From NCBI GenBank assembly GCA_015709575.1, contig CP054190.1, positions 1,302,001 through 1,366,000 of the forward strand: a stretch of 64,000 nucleotides of DNA. Direction: 5' to 3'. The notes beneath the pieces were generated by a model. It had not been told where the DNA came from and searched no databases. It saw only the letters and a program-made list of their open reading frames with translations. Below, in pieces: positions 15,653 through 24,620 of the stretch (the first letter of the stretch is position 1; each line of letters begins with the position of its first letter). The translations under genes were made by a program, and so were the position numbers. Source of the DNA: Planctomycetia bacterium (lineage in GTDB: Bacteria > Planctomycetota > Phycisphaerae > UBA1845 > Fen-1342).

Positions 15653-16702
15653 TTACACGACCCGAACGCGCCCCGGCCCGCCGCCGACCTCGCCGACGAT
15701 GGCTGCGCAGGGCGTCTGGGCCGCACGCAACATCGAAAGCAGGGCGGGCGCATCGTCCGCCGCGACAGCCAGCAGCAGCCCGCCGGAAGTCTGCGCGTCC
15801 ATCAGTACGCCAGCCAGCGCTTCCTCGACGCCCGTCTCCACCTCGAGTCGATCGCCGATGTGCGCTCGCGCCGCCGCGGACGCGCGGGTCAGCACACCCG
15901 CGCGCGCCATCTCCAGCGTGTGCGGCAGCAGGGGGGTGGCGCCGCTGTGCAACGTAATCGTCACGTCCGCTCCTTCGGCCATCTCAAACGCATGGCCGAC
16001 CAGCCCGAAGCCGGTGACATCAGTGCAGGCGTGCACGCGCCGCAGCCCGACACCCGCATCCCGCGCCGCGCGATTGAGCGTTGTCATTACGCGCACTGCC
16101 TCGGTGAGTCCCGCTTCGGGCAGCTTGCCACTTTTGACTGCGCTGCACAGCAGTCCGCTGCCGAGCGGCTTGGTCAGGATCAGCACGTCGCCGGGGCGCG
16201 CGGTCGCGTTGGTCCAGATTCGATCCGGATGCACACGGCCGGTGACGGCCAGCCCATATTTCACCTCGGCGTCACGAACACTGTGTCCACCAACGATCAC
16301 CGCGCCTGCCTCGCGCACCACGCTCGCGCCGCCGCGCAGGATTTCGGAGAGCACCTCGGCGGGCAACTGCTTGTCCGGGAAACCGACGATGTTCAGGCAG
16401 GTCAGCGGCTCGCCGCCCATCGCGTACACGTCCGAGAGCGCGTTCGCCGCCGCGATTCGCCCGAAGTCGAAGGGGTCGTCCACCAGCGGTGGAAAAAAGT
16501 CGACCGTCTGCACCAGCGCCAGCTCGTCCGAGAGACGAAACACCCCCGCGTCGTCGGCCGTTTCCGTACCGACGAGCAGATCAGGATGCGTCTGTGGTTC
16601 GAGTCGGCGCAGCACCTGCGCCGTGACTGCCTGCGGCAGCTTGCCGGCTCAACCGGCACACGAGGCGTACGCGGTTAGTCTCACCTTTCGCGCTTCGCTC
16701 AT
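15653..16702 (-). CDS. selD: Selenide, water dikinase (selenophosphate synthetase), read as a selenoprotein
   Basis: Reading from the ATG at 16702, behind AAGGAGG, gives MSEARKVRLTAYASCAG-Sec-AGK and then the full SelD protein (LLVGTETADDAGVFRLSDEL, LNIVGFPDKQLP, VIVGGHSVRDAEVKYGLAVT, DVTGFGLVGHAFEMAEGADV), about 349 aa. The in-frame UGA (16651-16649) falls at the catalytic Cys/Sec position in the SCAGCAGK-type motif. A start downstream of it (GTG at 16615) would remove the catalytic residue and glycine-rich loop. SelD makes selenophosphate from selenide and ATP for tRNA-Sec charging and tRNA selenouridine. Selenocysteine in SelD is well known, including self-dependent feedback. A hairpin follows the UGA. 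Confidence 0.88.
16620..16651 (-). promoter_or_regulatory. Candidate bacterial SECIS element in selD
   Basis: Directly after the UGA the mRNA can fold as GCCG - GCAAG - CUGCC - GCA - GGCAG - UCA - CGGC: outer 4-bp and upper 5-bp stems with a GCA loop containing a G, 15-20 nt from the UGA. That is the right place and size for a bacterial SECIS bound by SelB. Structure is by eye. Confidence 0.6.
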
Positions 16703-16841
16703 CGTGACCTCCTTTCCGGGAACTGCGGCTTGCCCGTCAGCACGTTGCGGCGGCGGCGCGCCGCGCTGAGAATCCGCCCACGCCGCTCGATCGCCCATTC
16801 CGCGACGGCGGGCGATGCCCGATGGAAGGACGCTCCGACCA

Positions 16842-17714
16842 ATGGCCGGCCAGACGCTCTCGCAAGTCCGCGCACTGCTCGACGAAGCGGGGCTCGCACC
16901 GCGCCATCGCTATGGCCAGAATTTCCTGATCGACCTGAATCTTATGCGAAAGCTGCCCGCGCTGGCCGGTGTGCAGCCGGGCGACGTCGTACTGGAAGTG
17001 GGGCCGGGCACGGGGTCACTGACCGAGCTGTTGCTCGATGCAGGGGCGCGGGTTGTGGCGGTTGAGATCGATTTCGGCCTGGCCGGTTTGCTGCAGCAGC
17101 GGCTCGGCGGACATCCGGACTTCACGCTGGTGGTCGGTGATGCGCTCGATGGCAAGCACGCGCTGAATCCCACGATGCTCGAAGCACTGGCCGCCCGGCA
17201 GCGGCAATCGCCGGCCGCGTTGCGGCTGGCTGCCAACCTGCCGTACCAGATCGCCACGCCGCTGCTTATTGAACTGCTGCTGTGCGCGGATCCGCGATTC
17301 GATCGCCTCGTGTGCACGATCCAGCGCGAGGTGGGGGAGCGCTTCTGCGCCGAGCCGCGCCGCGCCGATTACGGCCCGGTGTCCGTCGTCGGCCAGAGCC
17401 TGGCCCGGGTTCACGTAGAAGCGACTCTGCCGGCCGCGGCGTTCTGGCCGCGCCCGAAAGTCGAGTCCGCCTTCGTCACCTTTGCGCCGCTGTCGCCGGA
17501 TGAGCGGGATGTTCGCAATCCGCGCGATTTTGCCTCGTTTGTGCGGCTGCATTTTCAGCAGCGGCGCAAGACCCTGCGCGGCGCGGCACGCTCCGGACCC
17601 GACGCCGACGCGCTGCCGATCGCCTGCGACAGGTTGGGCATCAGTACGACGGCGCGGCCGGAGGAGTTGAGCCCCGCGCAGTGGCGGGCGCTCTATCGAG
17701 CGTGTCGTCCATGA
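16842..17714 (+). CDS. rsmA: 16S rRNA dimethyladenosine transferase
   Basis: 290 aa. RYGQNFLIDLNLMRKL is the N-terminal signature; EVGPGTGSLTELLLDAGARV is the S-adenosylmethionine site; AANLPYQIATPLLIELL is the NLPY catalytic motif; FWPRPKVESAFVTF is the conserved C-terminal block. RsmA (KsgA) dimethylates A1518 and A1519 of 16S rRNA during 30S maturation. I use the ATG at 16842 (MAGQTLSQVRAL); a start at 16815 adds nine atypical residues. The last 74 bases overlap the 3' end of the convergent lipoprotein gene. Confidence 0.92.
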   Translation: MAGQTLSQVRALLDEAGLAPRHRYGQNFLIDLNLMRKLPALAGVQPGDVVLEVGPGTGSLTELLLDAGARVVAVEIDFGLAGLLQQRLGGHPDFTLVVGDALDGKHALNPTMLEALAARQRQSPAALRLAANLPYQIATPLLIELLLCADPRFDRLVCTIQREVGERFCAEPRRADYGPVSVVGQSLARVHVEATLPAAAFWPRPKVESAFVTFAPLSPDERDVRNPRDFASFVRLHFQQRRKTLRGAARSGPDADALPIACDRLGISTTARPEELSPAQWRALYRACRP

Positions 17715-18429
17715 TCTGAAAGTGCCGGGCGATGAAAACCCGCACGAAGGCGGCGCTGGTCGAGTCCACATGTCCGCCGCGATACCCGTAGCGCTCATAC
17801 TCGCGTCGCCACGGGATGTTCACCAGTTGCGGATGCTGCATGGCGAAACCCACCGCCCCGGCGCCGTGATCCATCAGCACGCCATCGATGGTGCCGAATA
17901 TTTTCATCGGCCCCGTCAGAATCGAATCGTGCGGCGAGTAGTAATTGTAAATTCGCCCTTTCACCCGCTTGAGTGCATGGGTGAGGTCATAGCGGTGCCA
18001 CAGGCTGCTTCCCAGCAACACCACGTTGTCCACGCGGTAACCCGGGCGCAGTTCTTCCAGTGCCCACACCGCAACGCCCGTTCCCGCCGACAGCCCGACC
18101 AGGTTGACCGGCCGCCCCGGAAATGCATCCGCGTAGGACTCGATCCGACGCGCCAAGCGCTTGCCCGCCAGTCGCGCGTTGAAGCGCAACGTCTGATCCA
18201 GGGCGGGGTTGAAGCCCAGCGTCCAGAAGATGGACGATACGTCGCCCTTCCATCCGGCTGACTCCAGCCCGGCCTTCACGCCGCGGTCGCCGCCGTCGAT
18301 GTTGCCCGCGCCGGGGCAGTACACCGTCAGCCCATGTTCGGCGCGATGGGTCAGTGCGGAAGCGCATCCGCCGCTCCATGCTGCGGTTACGACGATCAGG
18401 CTCAGCGTCAGCGTGGCAATCTTGTTCAT
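17641..18429 (-). CDS. Alpha/beta-hydrolase lipoprotein
   Basis: 262 aa. Signal sequence MNKIATLTLSLIVVTAAW with lipobox SGGC at about residues 19-22, so the protein should be lipid-anchored. The hydrolase core has the nucleophile motif VGLSAGTG (Ser about 115), a candidate acid in NYYSPHDSIL and a candidate His in GYRGGHVDST, in the canonical order Ser-Asp-His. The N-terminal half VYCPGAGNIDGGDRGVKAGL and SSIFWTLGFNPALDQT does not point to a named family. Substrate unknown. Convergent with rsmA, sharing 74 bp at the 3' ends. Confidence 0.75.
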   Translation of the reverse strand: MNKIATLTLSLIVVTAAWSGGCASALTHRAEHGLTVYCPGAGNIDGGDRGVKAGLESAGWKGDVSSIFWTLGFNPALDQTLRFNARLAGKRLARRIESYADAFPGRPVNLVGLSAGTGVAVWALEELRPGYRVDNVVLLGSSLWHRYDLTHALKRVKGRIYNYYSPHDSILTGPMKIFGTIDGVLMDHGAGAVGFAMQHPQLVNIPWRREYERYGYRGGHVDSTSAAFVRVFIARHFQIMDDTLDRAPATARGSTPPAAPSY

Positions 18430-18669
18430 GGTTCCTGGCTCCTGCCTCCGAGACGGATGCAGACACGCCGCACCGGTTACAGGTAAGTGTCGGACCGCCG
18501 CGCATGCGTTGCAGAAATTTCGGGCGACCCGATTCAGGATGTGGGCGACGATCCCCCCTGCCGACTCACGCGCCCCCCCCCCGGGTGGCGCGCCAGTCCC
18601 CCCATTGTGCGGCCGTCCGACGCCGCGGGATCGCGGACGTTTCAGACGGATTTCCCCCTCAAACGGACC

Positions 18670-19074
18670 TTACTCGCGCGGCTCGGCGGCGTTTGCGCGG
18701 AACCCCGGTATCCGCACGTTTTCCGCCGGCTTGTCCACCGGATGCACGGCGAAGACCTCGACGCGCGCCACGTCCTCGAACGGGACAACGATCACGTACG
18801 CGCCGACCTGATAATTCTCATCCACCGGCAGACACTCGAACGCCAGCGCGCTGCTGGTGCCGATATCCGCCATTTCCTTCATCTCGTAGGTCAGCCCGTC
18901 CTTCATGTACAGGATGACGCGCGTTTCCAGCTCATCGTAGTAGCGCTGGTATTCCTTGGCCTGTTTGCCGTTGGCGGCCGGATCGACCGGGAACTTTTTC
19001 CGGGCACAGCGGCGCTTGGCCTCTTCGATCTGCATCCGCAGGCCCGCGCCGTGAAACCAGTCGTAGTTAAACAT
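18670..19074 (-). CDS. Hypothetical cytoplasmic protein
   Basis: 134 aa from the ATG at 19074, which has GGAG nine bases upstream; the frame extends to an ATG at 19122. N-terminus MFNYDWFHGAGLRMQIEEAK, a Lys/Arg-rich helix, a Tyr/Glu-rich helix (KEYQRYYDELETRV), then a beta-rich second half (GAYVIVVPFEDVARVEVFAV). No family is recognised. The composition and start signals look coding. If the upstream ATG is used, the extra 16 residues contain CARCG, half a zinc ribbon. It diverges from queG with a 71-nt gap. Confidence 0.6.
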   Translation of the reverse strand: MFNYDWFHGAGLRMQIEEAKRRCARKKFPVDPAANGKQAKEYQRYYDELETRVILYMKDGLTYEMKEMADIGTSSALAFECLPVDENYQVGAYVIVVPFEDVARVEVFAVHPVDKPAENVRIPGFRANAAEPRE

Positions 19075-19145
19075 GATTCCCGCTCCGCACCGGGCGCAGA
19101 CGCGCCGCTTGGCCCGCCGCAACCGGCCCTGATACCATCGACCGC

Positions 19146-20246
19146 ATGACGCCGGCCGTGCACTCGCAAATCGTGAAACGCCTGGCGCGTTCCGTCGGCT
19201 TCGACCGCGTCGGCATCACGCATGCCGATCCGCTCGAGCGCAGCGCGTATTATAGGGAGTGGCTCGCCGCCGGGCGGCACGGGTCGATGGACTATCTCGC
19301 CCGCCGCACGGACCTCCGCGCCGACCCCGCGCAGCTTCTGCCGGGTGCTCGTTCAGTGGTCTGCGTGGCACTCAATTATTACGTCCCACAGGAGGGCGGA
19401 GCGCAATGGCGCCACGCGGGGGTGAGCGGCCTGACGCCCGTGCTGGGCGCTGGTGCACAGGGTTCCGCGGGTCCGGCGGGCACGGAGAATGAGCCGTCCG
19501 GCCGAGTCGCACGGTATGCGCGCGGGGACGACTATCACCAGGTGCTACATGAGATGCTGGCGGCGCTGATTGCCGCGATGCGGGATGAAATTGGCACGCC
19601 CTTCGACGCCCGCCCCTGTGTCGACACCGCCCCGATCATCGAGCGCGAACTGGCCGCCCGTGCGGGCATCGGATGGATCGGCAAGAACACGCTGGTCCTC
19701 GTTCCGCGGTTTGGCTCCTACGTGTTCCTCGGCGAGCTTGTCACATCGCTGGCGCTCGAACCGGATGCGGCTATCCCTGACCACTGTGGCAGTTGCACGC
19801 GCTGCCTTGAAGCCTGCCCCACATCGGCATTTCCCGAGCCTTACCGCATGGATGCCACGCGCTGCATCTCGTATCTCACGATCGAGCATCGTGGTGAGAT
19901 CGACCCGGCGCTGGCCGCGCAGCTCGGGGATTGGCTGTATGGCTGCGACGTGTGCCAGGAAGTGTGCCCGCACAACAGCCGCGCGCCGATAGCGACCCAC
20001 CCACGCGTGCTTTCGCAACGCTTGCCAGAGCGCGTGCCGCTGTCGCAGCTTCAGAACCTCGGCAGCGCCGCTTATCGCAGGCTGACCCACGGAACGGCGG
20101 CGCGGCGCGCGGGTCGTCGCAAGTGGCTCCGCAACGCGGCGATTGTTCGGCGCAATCTCGACGCACGCTGCGACAATTCGCGGCAGTCAGCCGCTACCGG
20201 CGCTATGCCGGCGGCCGCGCCGCCGCGAACACCGCCGCCACGCTGA
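19146..20246 (+). CDS. queG: Epoxyqueuosine reductase
   Basis: 366 aa. N-terminal cobalamin-binding domain (GFDRVGITHADPLERSAYYR, WLAAGRHGSMDYLARR), the DTAPIIERELAARAGIGWIG-KNTL block, and two [4Fe-4S] sites CGSCTRCLEACP and CDVCQEVCPHN. QueG performs the last step of queuosine synthesis in tRNA, reducing epoxyqueuosine. The C-terminal HEAT-like part is short and ends in a Pro/Ala-rich tail whose last 44 bases overlap rsmE. ATG at 19146 is the only good start. Confidence 0.92.
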   Translation: MTPAVHSQIVKRLARSVGFDRVGITHADPLERSAYYREWLAAGRHGSMDYLARRTDLRADPAQLLPGARSVVCVALNYYVPQEGGAQWRHAGVSGLTPVLGAGAQGSAGPAGTENEPSGRVARYARGDDYHQVLHEMLAALIAAMRDEIGTPFDARPCVDTAPIIERELAARAGIGWIGKNTLVLVPRFGSYVFLGELVTSLALEPDAAIPDHCGSCTRCLEACPTSAFPEPYRMDATRCISYLTIEHRGEIDPALAAQLGDWLYGCDVCQEVCPHNSRAPIATHPRVLSQRLPERVPLSQLQNLGSAAYRRLTHGTAARRAGRRKWLRNAAIVRRNLDARCDNSRQSAATGAMPAAAPPRTPPPR

Positions 20247-21003
20247 TCGCCGCCGTCTCCACCCGCAGCAGCTCCGAAGCAAGCCGCACCCCCAACGCGC
20301 CGGCGGCTACGCAAGCGCGCACCTCCTCCGTCGTCAGTCCGCCTTCCGGTCCGATGATGGCGACCACGCGCCGCGCGCGGCTCGACGCGGCGGCGTCGAC
20401 CAGCCAGGTGTCCGCATCGGGGTCGCACACGATCAACGCCGGGCCGGCCTCCGGATGAGCCGGGGATTCTTCTCGGTCAGACAGCCCCGACCGTGGCCGC
20501 GGCGAAGGATGTAATGCCGCGAGCTCCTGAGTCAGCGTTCCACCGATCGCGATCTCCGGCAGGAACTTGCCCCCGCACTGCTTGCACGCCTCGATCGCGG
20601 TTCGTCGCAATTTGTCGAGATGCGTTTCGCGCGGCTCGACCACGGTGTGCGCGGTGCGGATGATTCGCAGTGACGAGACCCCCAGTTCGGCGCACTTTTC
20701 GGCCAGCCAGTCCAGCCGCGGAGCCTTGCATCCGCCCACCAACAGGGTCAGCCGGCGCGCCGGCGGCGGCGCGCTCTGCATTGTCGCCACGCGCACTGCG
20801 GCTCCCTTGGCGCGTTTCGATGACCCACGGGCGCCGAGGATGGTCAGCTCACCGTCGGAAAACCGCCCGCAGCCATCGAACAGGCGCACCACCGCGCCGG
20901 GCTCGAGCCGCATGACGTGTAGCGCGTGGTGAGCCTCGGCGGTCGACAGCTCGACCTCGCCGATGTGCAGGGATTCGACGTGAAATCGCGGAGGCTGGCG
21001 CAT
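20203..21003 (-). CDS. rsmE: 16S rRNA m3U1498 methyltransferase
   Basis: 266 aa, the usual length. HALHVMRLEPGAVVRLFDGC is the N-terminal PUA-like part; RLDWLAEKCAELGVSSL, AIEACKQCGGKFLPEI and IIGPEGGLTTEEV belong to the SPOUT knot that binds S-adenosylmethionine; ASELLRVETAAISVAAVFAA closes the knot. RsmE methylates U1498 of 16S rRNA. An insertion of about 20 residues (PRPRSGLSDREESPAHPEAG) lies between the PUA and knot strands. Convergent with queG, 3' ends overlapping. Confidence 0.9.
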   Translation of the reverse strand: MRQPPRFHVESLHIGEVELSTAEAHHALHVMRLEPGAVVRLFDGCGRFSDGELTILGARGSSKRAKGAAVRVATMQSAPPPARRLTLLVGGCKAPRLDWLAEKCAELGVSSLRIIRTAHTVVEPRETHLDKLRRTAIEACKQCGGKFLPEIAIGGTLTQELAALHPSPRPRSGLSDREESPAHPEAGPALIVCDPDADTWLVDAAASSRARRVVAIIGPEGGLTTEEVRACVAAGALGVRLASELLRVETAAISVAAVFAAARPPA

Positions 21004-21089
21004 ATCGGCGCATTGAAAGGCCGTCGGACGCGATTCGCCAGTGGCAGGGGAGCAGTGGTGCGCGAAGAATGCGGCGGCGGGAACGGCGA

Positions 21090-23087
21090 TCAGGCCGGCG
21101 CGGCGGCGGCCGCCGTCTTCTCGGAGACGGTCTGGATCTTGGGAACGCCCGCGCCGGCGGCCGGCGCTTCGACGTGGAACTCCGGAACGATGTCCTTGAG
21201 GCGCTTTCGCAACTCTTCACGCGACAGCGCGTCAGACTCCGCCAGCGTGCGATCCACCCACGTCAGCAGGGCGTCCCAGTCGGGCGGGCGATTCCGCCAG
21301 ATTCCGACCTTGGGGTGCGGGGTGCGCGCCACGTCTTCACCCTCGATGGAAAGCTCTTCATAGAGCTTCTCTCCGGGACGAACGCCGGAAAAGACGATCT
21401 CGATGTCCTCGCCGGGTCGCAGCCCGGAGAGCGTGATCAGGTCTCGCGCCAAGTCCAGAATCCGGACCGGCTCGCCCATGTCCAGGACGAAGATTTCGCC
21501 GCCGTGCCCCATTGACGCGGACTGCAGCACGAGCTGCGCCGCCTCGGGGATGGTCATGAAGAAGCGCACCATATCGGGGTGCGTCACCGTGACGGGGCCG
21601 CCGCGCCGGATCTGGTCCTTGAAGATCGGCACGACCGAGCCGGAAGAGCCGAGTACGTTGCCGAAGCGGACAGTGACGAATTGGGTGTTTCCCCGCGCAT
21701 TGAGCCCCTGGATGTACATCTCGGCGACGCGCTTGGACGCGCCCATGATGCTGGTGGGGTTCACCGCCTTGTCGGTCGAGATCATCACGAACTTTTCACA
21801 GCCGTGCCGCACCGCGGCGTCGGCGATGATCCGCGTGCCGGCGACGTTGTTCTTGATGGCCTCGCCGGGGTTGTGCTCCATCATCGGCACATGCTTGTGC
21901 GCCGCGGCGTGGAAGACGGCGCTGGGCTTCTCGCGGGAGAAGATGTACTCCATGCGTCCGCGATCGGCGATGTCACCGATGTAGGGTGCGATGCTGATTT
22001 CGGGGTTGGCCGCCCGTAACTCGTTGTCGATCTCGAAGAGGTGCTGTTCGGCCTGCTCCACCAGCACCAGCCGTTGCGGACCGAACCGCACAATCTGCCG
22101 GCACATTTCCGAGCCGATCGATCCGCCGGCGCCGGTGACCATGATGGCGCGGTCGCGGATGAACTCGCGGATGCGGTTGTCATCAAGCTGGACCGGGGCG
22201 CGGCCAAGCAGGTCGTTGATGTCCACGTCGCGAATCTGGGAAACGCTGGCGCGCCCTGCGATCAGGTCCGCCATCGCCGGCAGCGTCTTGAAGCGGACGT
22301 TGGCCTCCTTGCAGAGGTCCACGACCCGGCGGATCTGCTTGGCTGTCGCCGAGGGCATGGCGATCAGCACCTCGTTGACGTCCTCCTCCTCGCAGAGCTC
22401 CTTCACCATCGCGATCGGGCCGAGCACCTCGACGCCGTGGATGCGGGCCTTGTGCTTGGCGGGATCGTCGTCGAGAAAGCCGACCAGCCGGTACTGCTCG
22501 ACCGGCATGCGGAGGATCTCACGGACGGCGTTTTCGGCGGCATTGCCGGCGCCGAGGATCAGCAGGCGCGGGGCGGCGCCGTCGGCACTGGGGCGGATTT
22601 CCTCGTGGTACAGGCGCACAGCAATGCGCGTTCCGCAAACCAGCGCGATCGTGCCGGCGAAGTCCAGCACGAAAACGGAGTCGGGGAAGTCGTCCTGCGT
22701 GAACAGGTCGATGTCCAGCCCCACTGCGCGCGCATTGGCCAGCCCGAAGTAGACGACGAAAATCCCCGCAAAACTCAGCCAGGCGGCTTTCGAGACGTTG
22801 AACACGTCGCGCAAGCCGACGTATCGCCACCAGCCGCGATGCGCGCCGAGCAGCACGAAGAACGTCAGCTTGATGACAACCGCCGGCCCCAGCAGCGGCA
22901 GGAAGAACGGTTCGAACCAGCGATTGAACTGCTGAAAGTTGTAGGCCAGGCCGAACGCGAGAAACCACGACGCGGCAAACAGCCCGACGTGCAGCGCGAC
23001 GTTCAGCGCCAGCCGGTGCGTGCGCGTCCAGAACGCCCAATCGCCTGGCGTGAGTTGTTTTTCAGTTTCCGTGCCCGGCGTCGTCAC
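21090..23087 (-). CDS. Membrane-bound nucleoside-diphosphate-sugar 4,6-dehydratase (WbpM/CapD/PglF type)
   Basis: 665 aa. Four N-terminal transmembrane helices (residues about 27-145), a first Rossmann domain (LLILGAGNAAENAVREIL), then the catalytic short-chain dehydrogenase domain starting IMVTGAGGSIGSEMCRQIVR. The catalytic segment STDKAVNPTSIMGASKRVAE has Met where most family members have Tyr, as in WbpM/FlaA1-type dehydratases. Other landmarks: AAAHKHVPMMEHNPGEAI, FGNVLGSSGSVVPIFKDQI, MTIPEAAQLVLQS, GVRPGEKLYEEL. The enzyme would oxidise and dehydrate UDP-GlcNAc-type sugars for surface polysaccharide or glycoprotein synthesis. The C-terminal 30 residues are Ala-rich. Confidence 0.88.
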   Translation of the reverse strand: MTTPGTETEKQLTPGDWAFWTRTHRLALNVALHVGLFAASWFLAFGLAYNFQQFNRWFEPFFLPLLGPAVVIKLTFFVLLGAHRGWWRYVGLRDVFNVSKAAWLSFAGIFVVYFGLANARAVGLDIDLFTQDDFPDSVFVLDFAGTIALVCGTRIAVRLYHEEIRPSADGAAPRLLILGAGNAAENAVREILRMPVEQYRLVGFLDDDPAKHKARIHGVEVLGPIAMVKELCEEEDVNEVLIAMPSATAKQIRRVVDLCKEANVRFKTLPAMADLIAGRASVSQIRDVDINDLLGRAPVQLDDNRIREFIRDRAIMVTGAGGSIGSEMCRQIVRFGPQRLVLVEQAEQHLFEIDNELRAANPEISIAPYIGDIADRGRMEYIFSREKPSAVFHAAAHKHVPMMEHNPGEAIKNNVAGTRIIADAAVRHGCEKFVMISTDKAVNPTSIMGASKRVAEMYIQGLNARGNTQFVTVRFGNVLGSSGSVVPIFKDQIRRGGPVTVTHPDMVRFFMTIPEAAQLVLQSASMGHGGEIFVLDMGEPVRILDLARDLITLSGLRPGEDIEIVFSGVRPGEKLYEELSIEGEDVARTPHPKVGIWRNRPPDWDALLTWVDRTLAESDALSREELRKRLKDIVPEFHVEAPAAGAGVPKIQTVSEKTAAAAAPA

Positions 23088-23166
23088 CCGTCTCCACCTG
23101 GTTCAACTGCCCCGTTCGCCCGACTCGCCAGCACGCCACTTCATGCGCTGGTCGAAGTCTACTTCG

Positions 23167-24387
23167 TTACCGTCCGCCGACCGGCGTTTCCGGCGCATCC
23201 TGCCCGGATGTGGCCCTGGTCGGTGCGGGAGCGGCGGGGGTTGACCGCGCGGCCGCCGCGGCCGCTTCCTCACGCCGCATGGCTTCGAGCAATCCTGCCG
23301 CCAGCGCCGACCGGAACACGGTCAGCGATTCGACCGGCGTTCGGTCCATCAGCGTGGACATTCGCTCGAGGGCAGCGCCGGCACGGCGGTCGTCGTTCAG
23401 GAGGAAGGAGCAATACGCCTCCAGCGCCGCCGCCTGAACGGATTCCGTCGCAAGCTGCCCGGCCTGCTGCAGTTCGCGCAGCTGCCTGCGCAGAAACTCC
23501 GGCGAGCCGAAGTACGGCGTGATATCGATGCGATCCACGAAGAACTCGGGGTTTCGCTTGAGCGCGTCGCGGAGGCTGTTAAGAGCATGCCAGTACTGCC
23601 CTCGGTGCATCGCGCCGTGCGCGATCAGCACGCTCGGAATCACCGCATCGGATTTCAGATTTCGCACGGACGCGAGCACGTCCATCGCGCGCGGCAGCAA
23701 CTCCCCGTCGTCGTCCGTCATGTCGGTGGCGCGGCGGAACATGTCCAGCCCGCGCCAGGCCATGTCGCGCACCCGCGCCGTATTGGATTGAGACACCGCG
23801 TCGAACACGCGATAGTTCTCCGCCATACCGGCCGGGGCGCCGCTCCGAGGCTCGGTCTCCGCCGGTTGAAGCCGGAAAAACTGGTTGAACTCGCTGCCCT
23901 CGCTCGCGGCATACGGGAACTGCTTGATTTGCGGCCCGCTGCCGAAGTCCCAGCCGCCTTCGGGCGTGTCCATGCTGACCGCCAGGTCGAAGCCGGATAG
24001 CTGGGATATCGTTCGCGAATCCGGCGGGCGCCACGCGACGATCGCTCCGGAGGATAGGCGCGAGGTGCCGCTGGTCGAAATGCGCGAGTAGCCGCTCGGG
24101 CCGGGTCGAAAAGCGGGCGGAAGGATCGTCCCGCCCCCCACGCCGCGAAACCCACCTGCCGGCGCCAGATTCGCGCTGAAGTCCAGCCCGCCGCCCCCGC
24201 CTCCCCCACGGCGGCGGCCACCGATCTCCTGAAACCGCGTATTGTAGCCGCCGAGGCGACCGACTTCCTGCGAAGGGCTTCGCGACCCATAGGCTTGTGC
24301 GCCTACGGAAATGCTGCCTTGTTGCGCAAATGCGGCGGTCGTGGCCAGCAGCGATAACGCGGCCAGGGCAGCGAATCTGATCGTCAT
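23167..24387 (-). CDS. Secreted protein with TPR-like C-terminal half, unknown function
   Basis: 407 aa from the ATG at 24387, where a signal peptide begins (MTIRFAALAALSLLATTAAF, cleavage after FAQ). After a Gly/Arg-rich linker (GGRRRGGGGGGGLDFSANLA) comes an Arg/Ser-rich middle, and from about residue 200 an alpha-helical region with repeat-like helices: ARVRDMAWRGLDMFRRATDM, IAHGAMHRGQYWHALNSLRD, ALEAYCSFLLNDDRRAGAAL. It ends in an Ala/Pro-rich tail. This overall plan is recurrent in planctomycete secreted proteins with TPR-like repeats. No enzyme motif seen. It is 79 bp upstream of the sugar dehydratase on the same strand and could share its transcript. Confidence 0.6.
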   Translation of the reverse strand: MTIRFAALAALSLLATTAAFAQQGSISVGAQAYGSRSPSQEVGRLGGYNTRFQEIGGRRRGGGGGGGLDFSANLAPAGGFRGVGGGTILPPAFRPGPSGYSRISTSGTSRLSSGAIVAWRPPDSRTISQLSGFDLAVSMDTPEGGWDFGSGPQIKQFPYAASEGSEFNQFFRLQPAETEPRSGAPAGMAENYRVFDAVSQSNTARVRDMAWRGLDMFRRATDMTDDDGELLPRAMDVLASVRNLKSDAVIPSVLIAHGAMHRGQYWHALNSLRDALKRNPEFFVDRIDITPYFGSPEFLRRQLRELQQAGQLATESVQAAALEAYCSFLLNDDRRAGAALERMSTLMDRTPVESLTVFRSALAAGLLEAMRREEAAAAAARSTPAAPAPTRATSGQDAPETPVGGR

Positions 24388-24620
24388 GGTTTGGCTCCGC
24401 TGCGCAGCGCGGGGGATGAGTACGCCTTGTTCCATGATACCCGAACCTATCGTCTGTTCGCGACCACGATCGGACCCGCGGCCGGCATTTGAGCGCGCGT
24501 GAATTCACGTGCTCACGTCGCTCGCGGATTGACCCGCCATCTGGCCGTCGCTACCGTTGTCTGGGGCGTGAGTTGCGCACGCCGAATTCCCGATTATCAA
24601 GCAACCGAGAGCGGTCCCAA

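Noticed and set aside
14900..16678. A long plus-strand frame opposite xdhC and selD
   Set aside because: It spans two genes and the gap between them with no sensible protein features.
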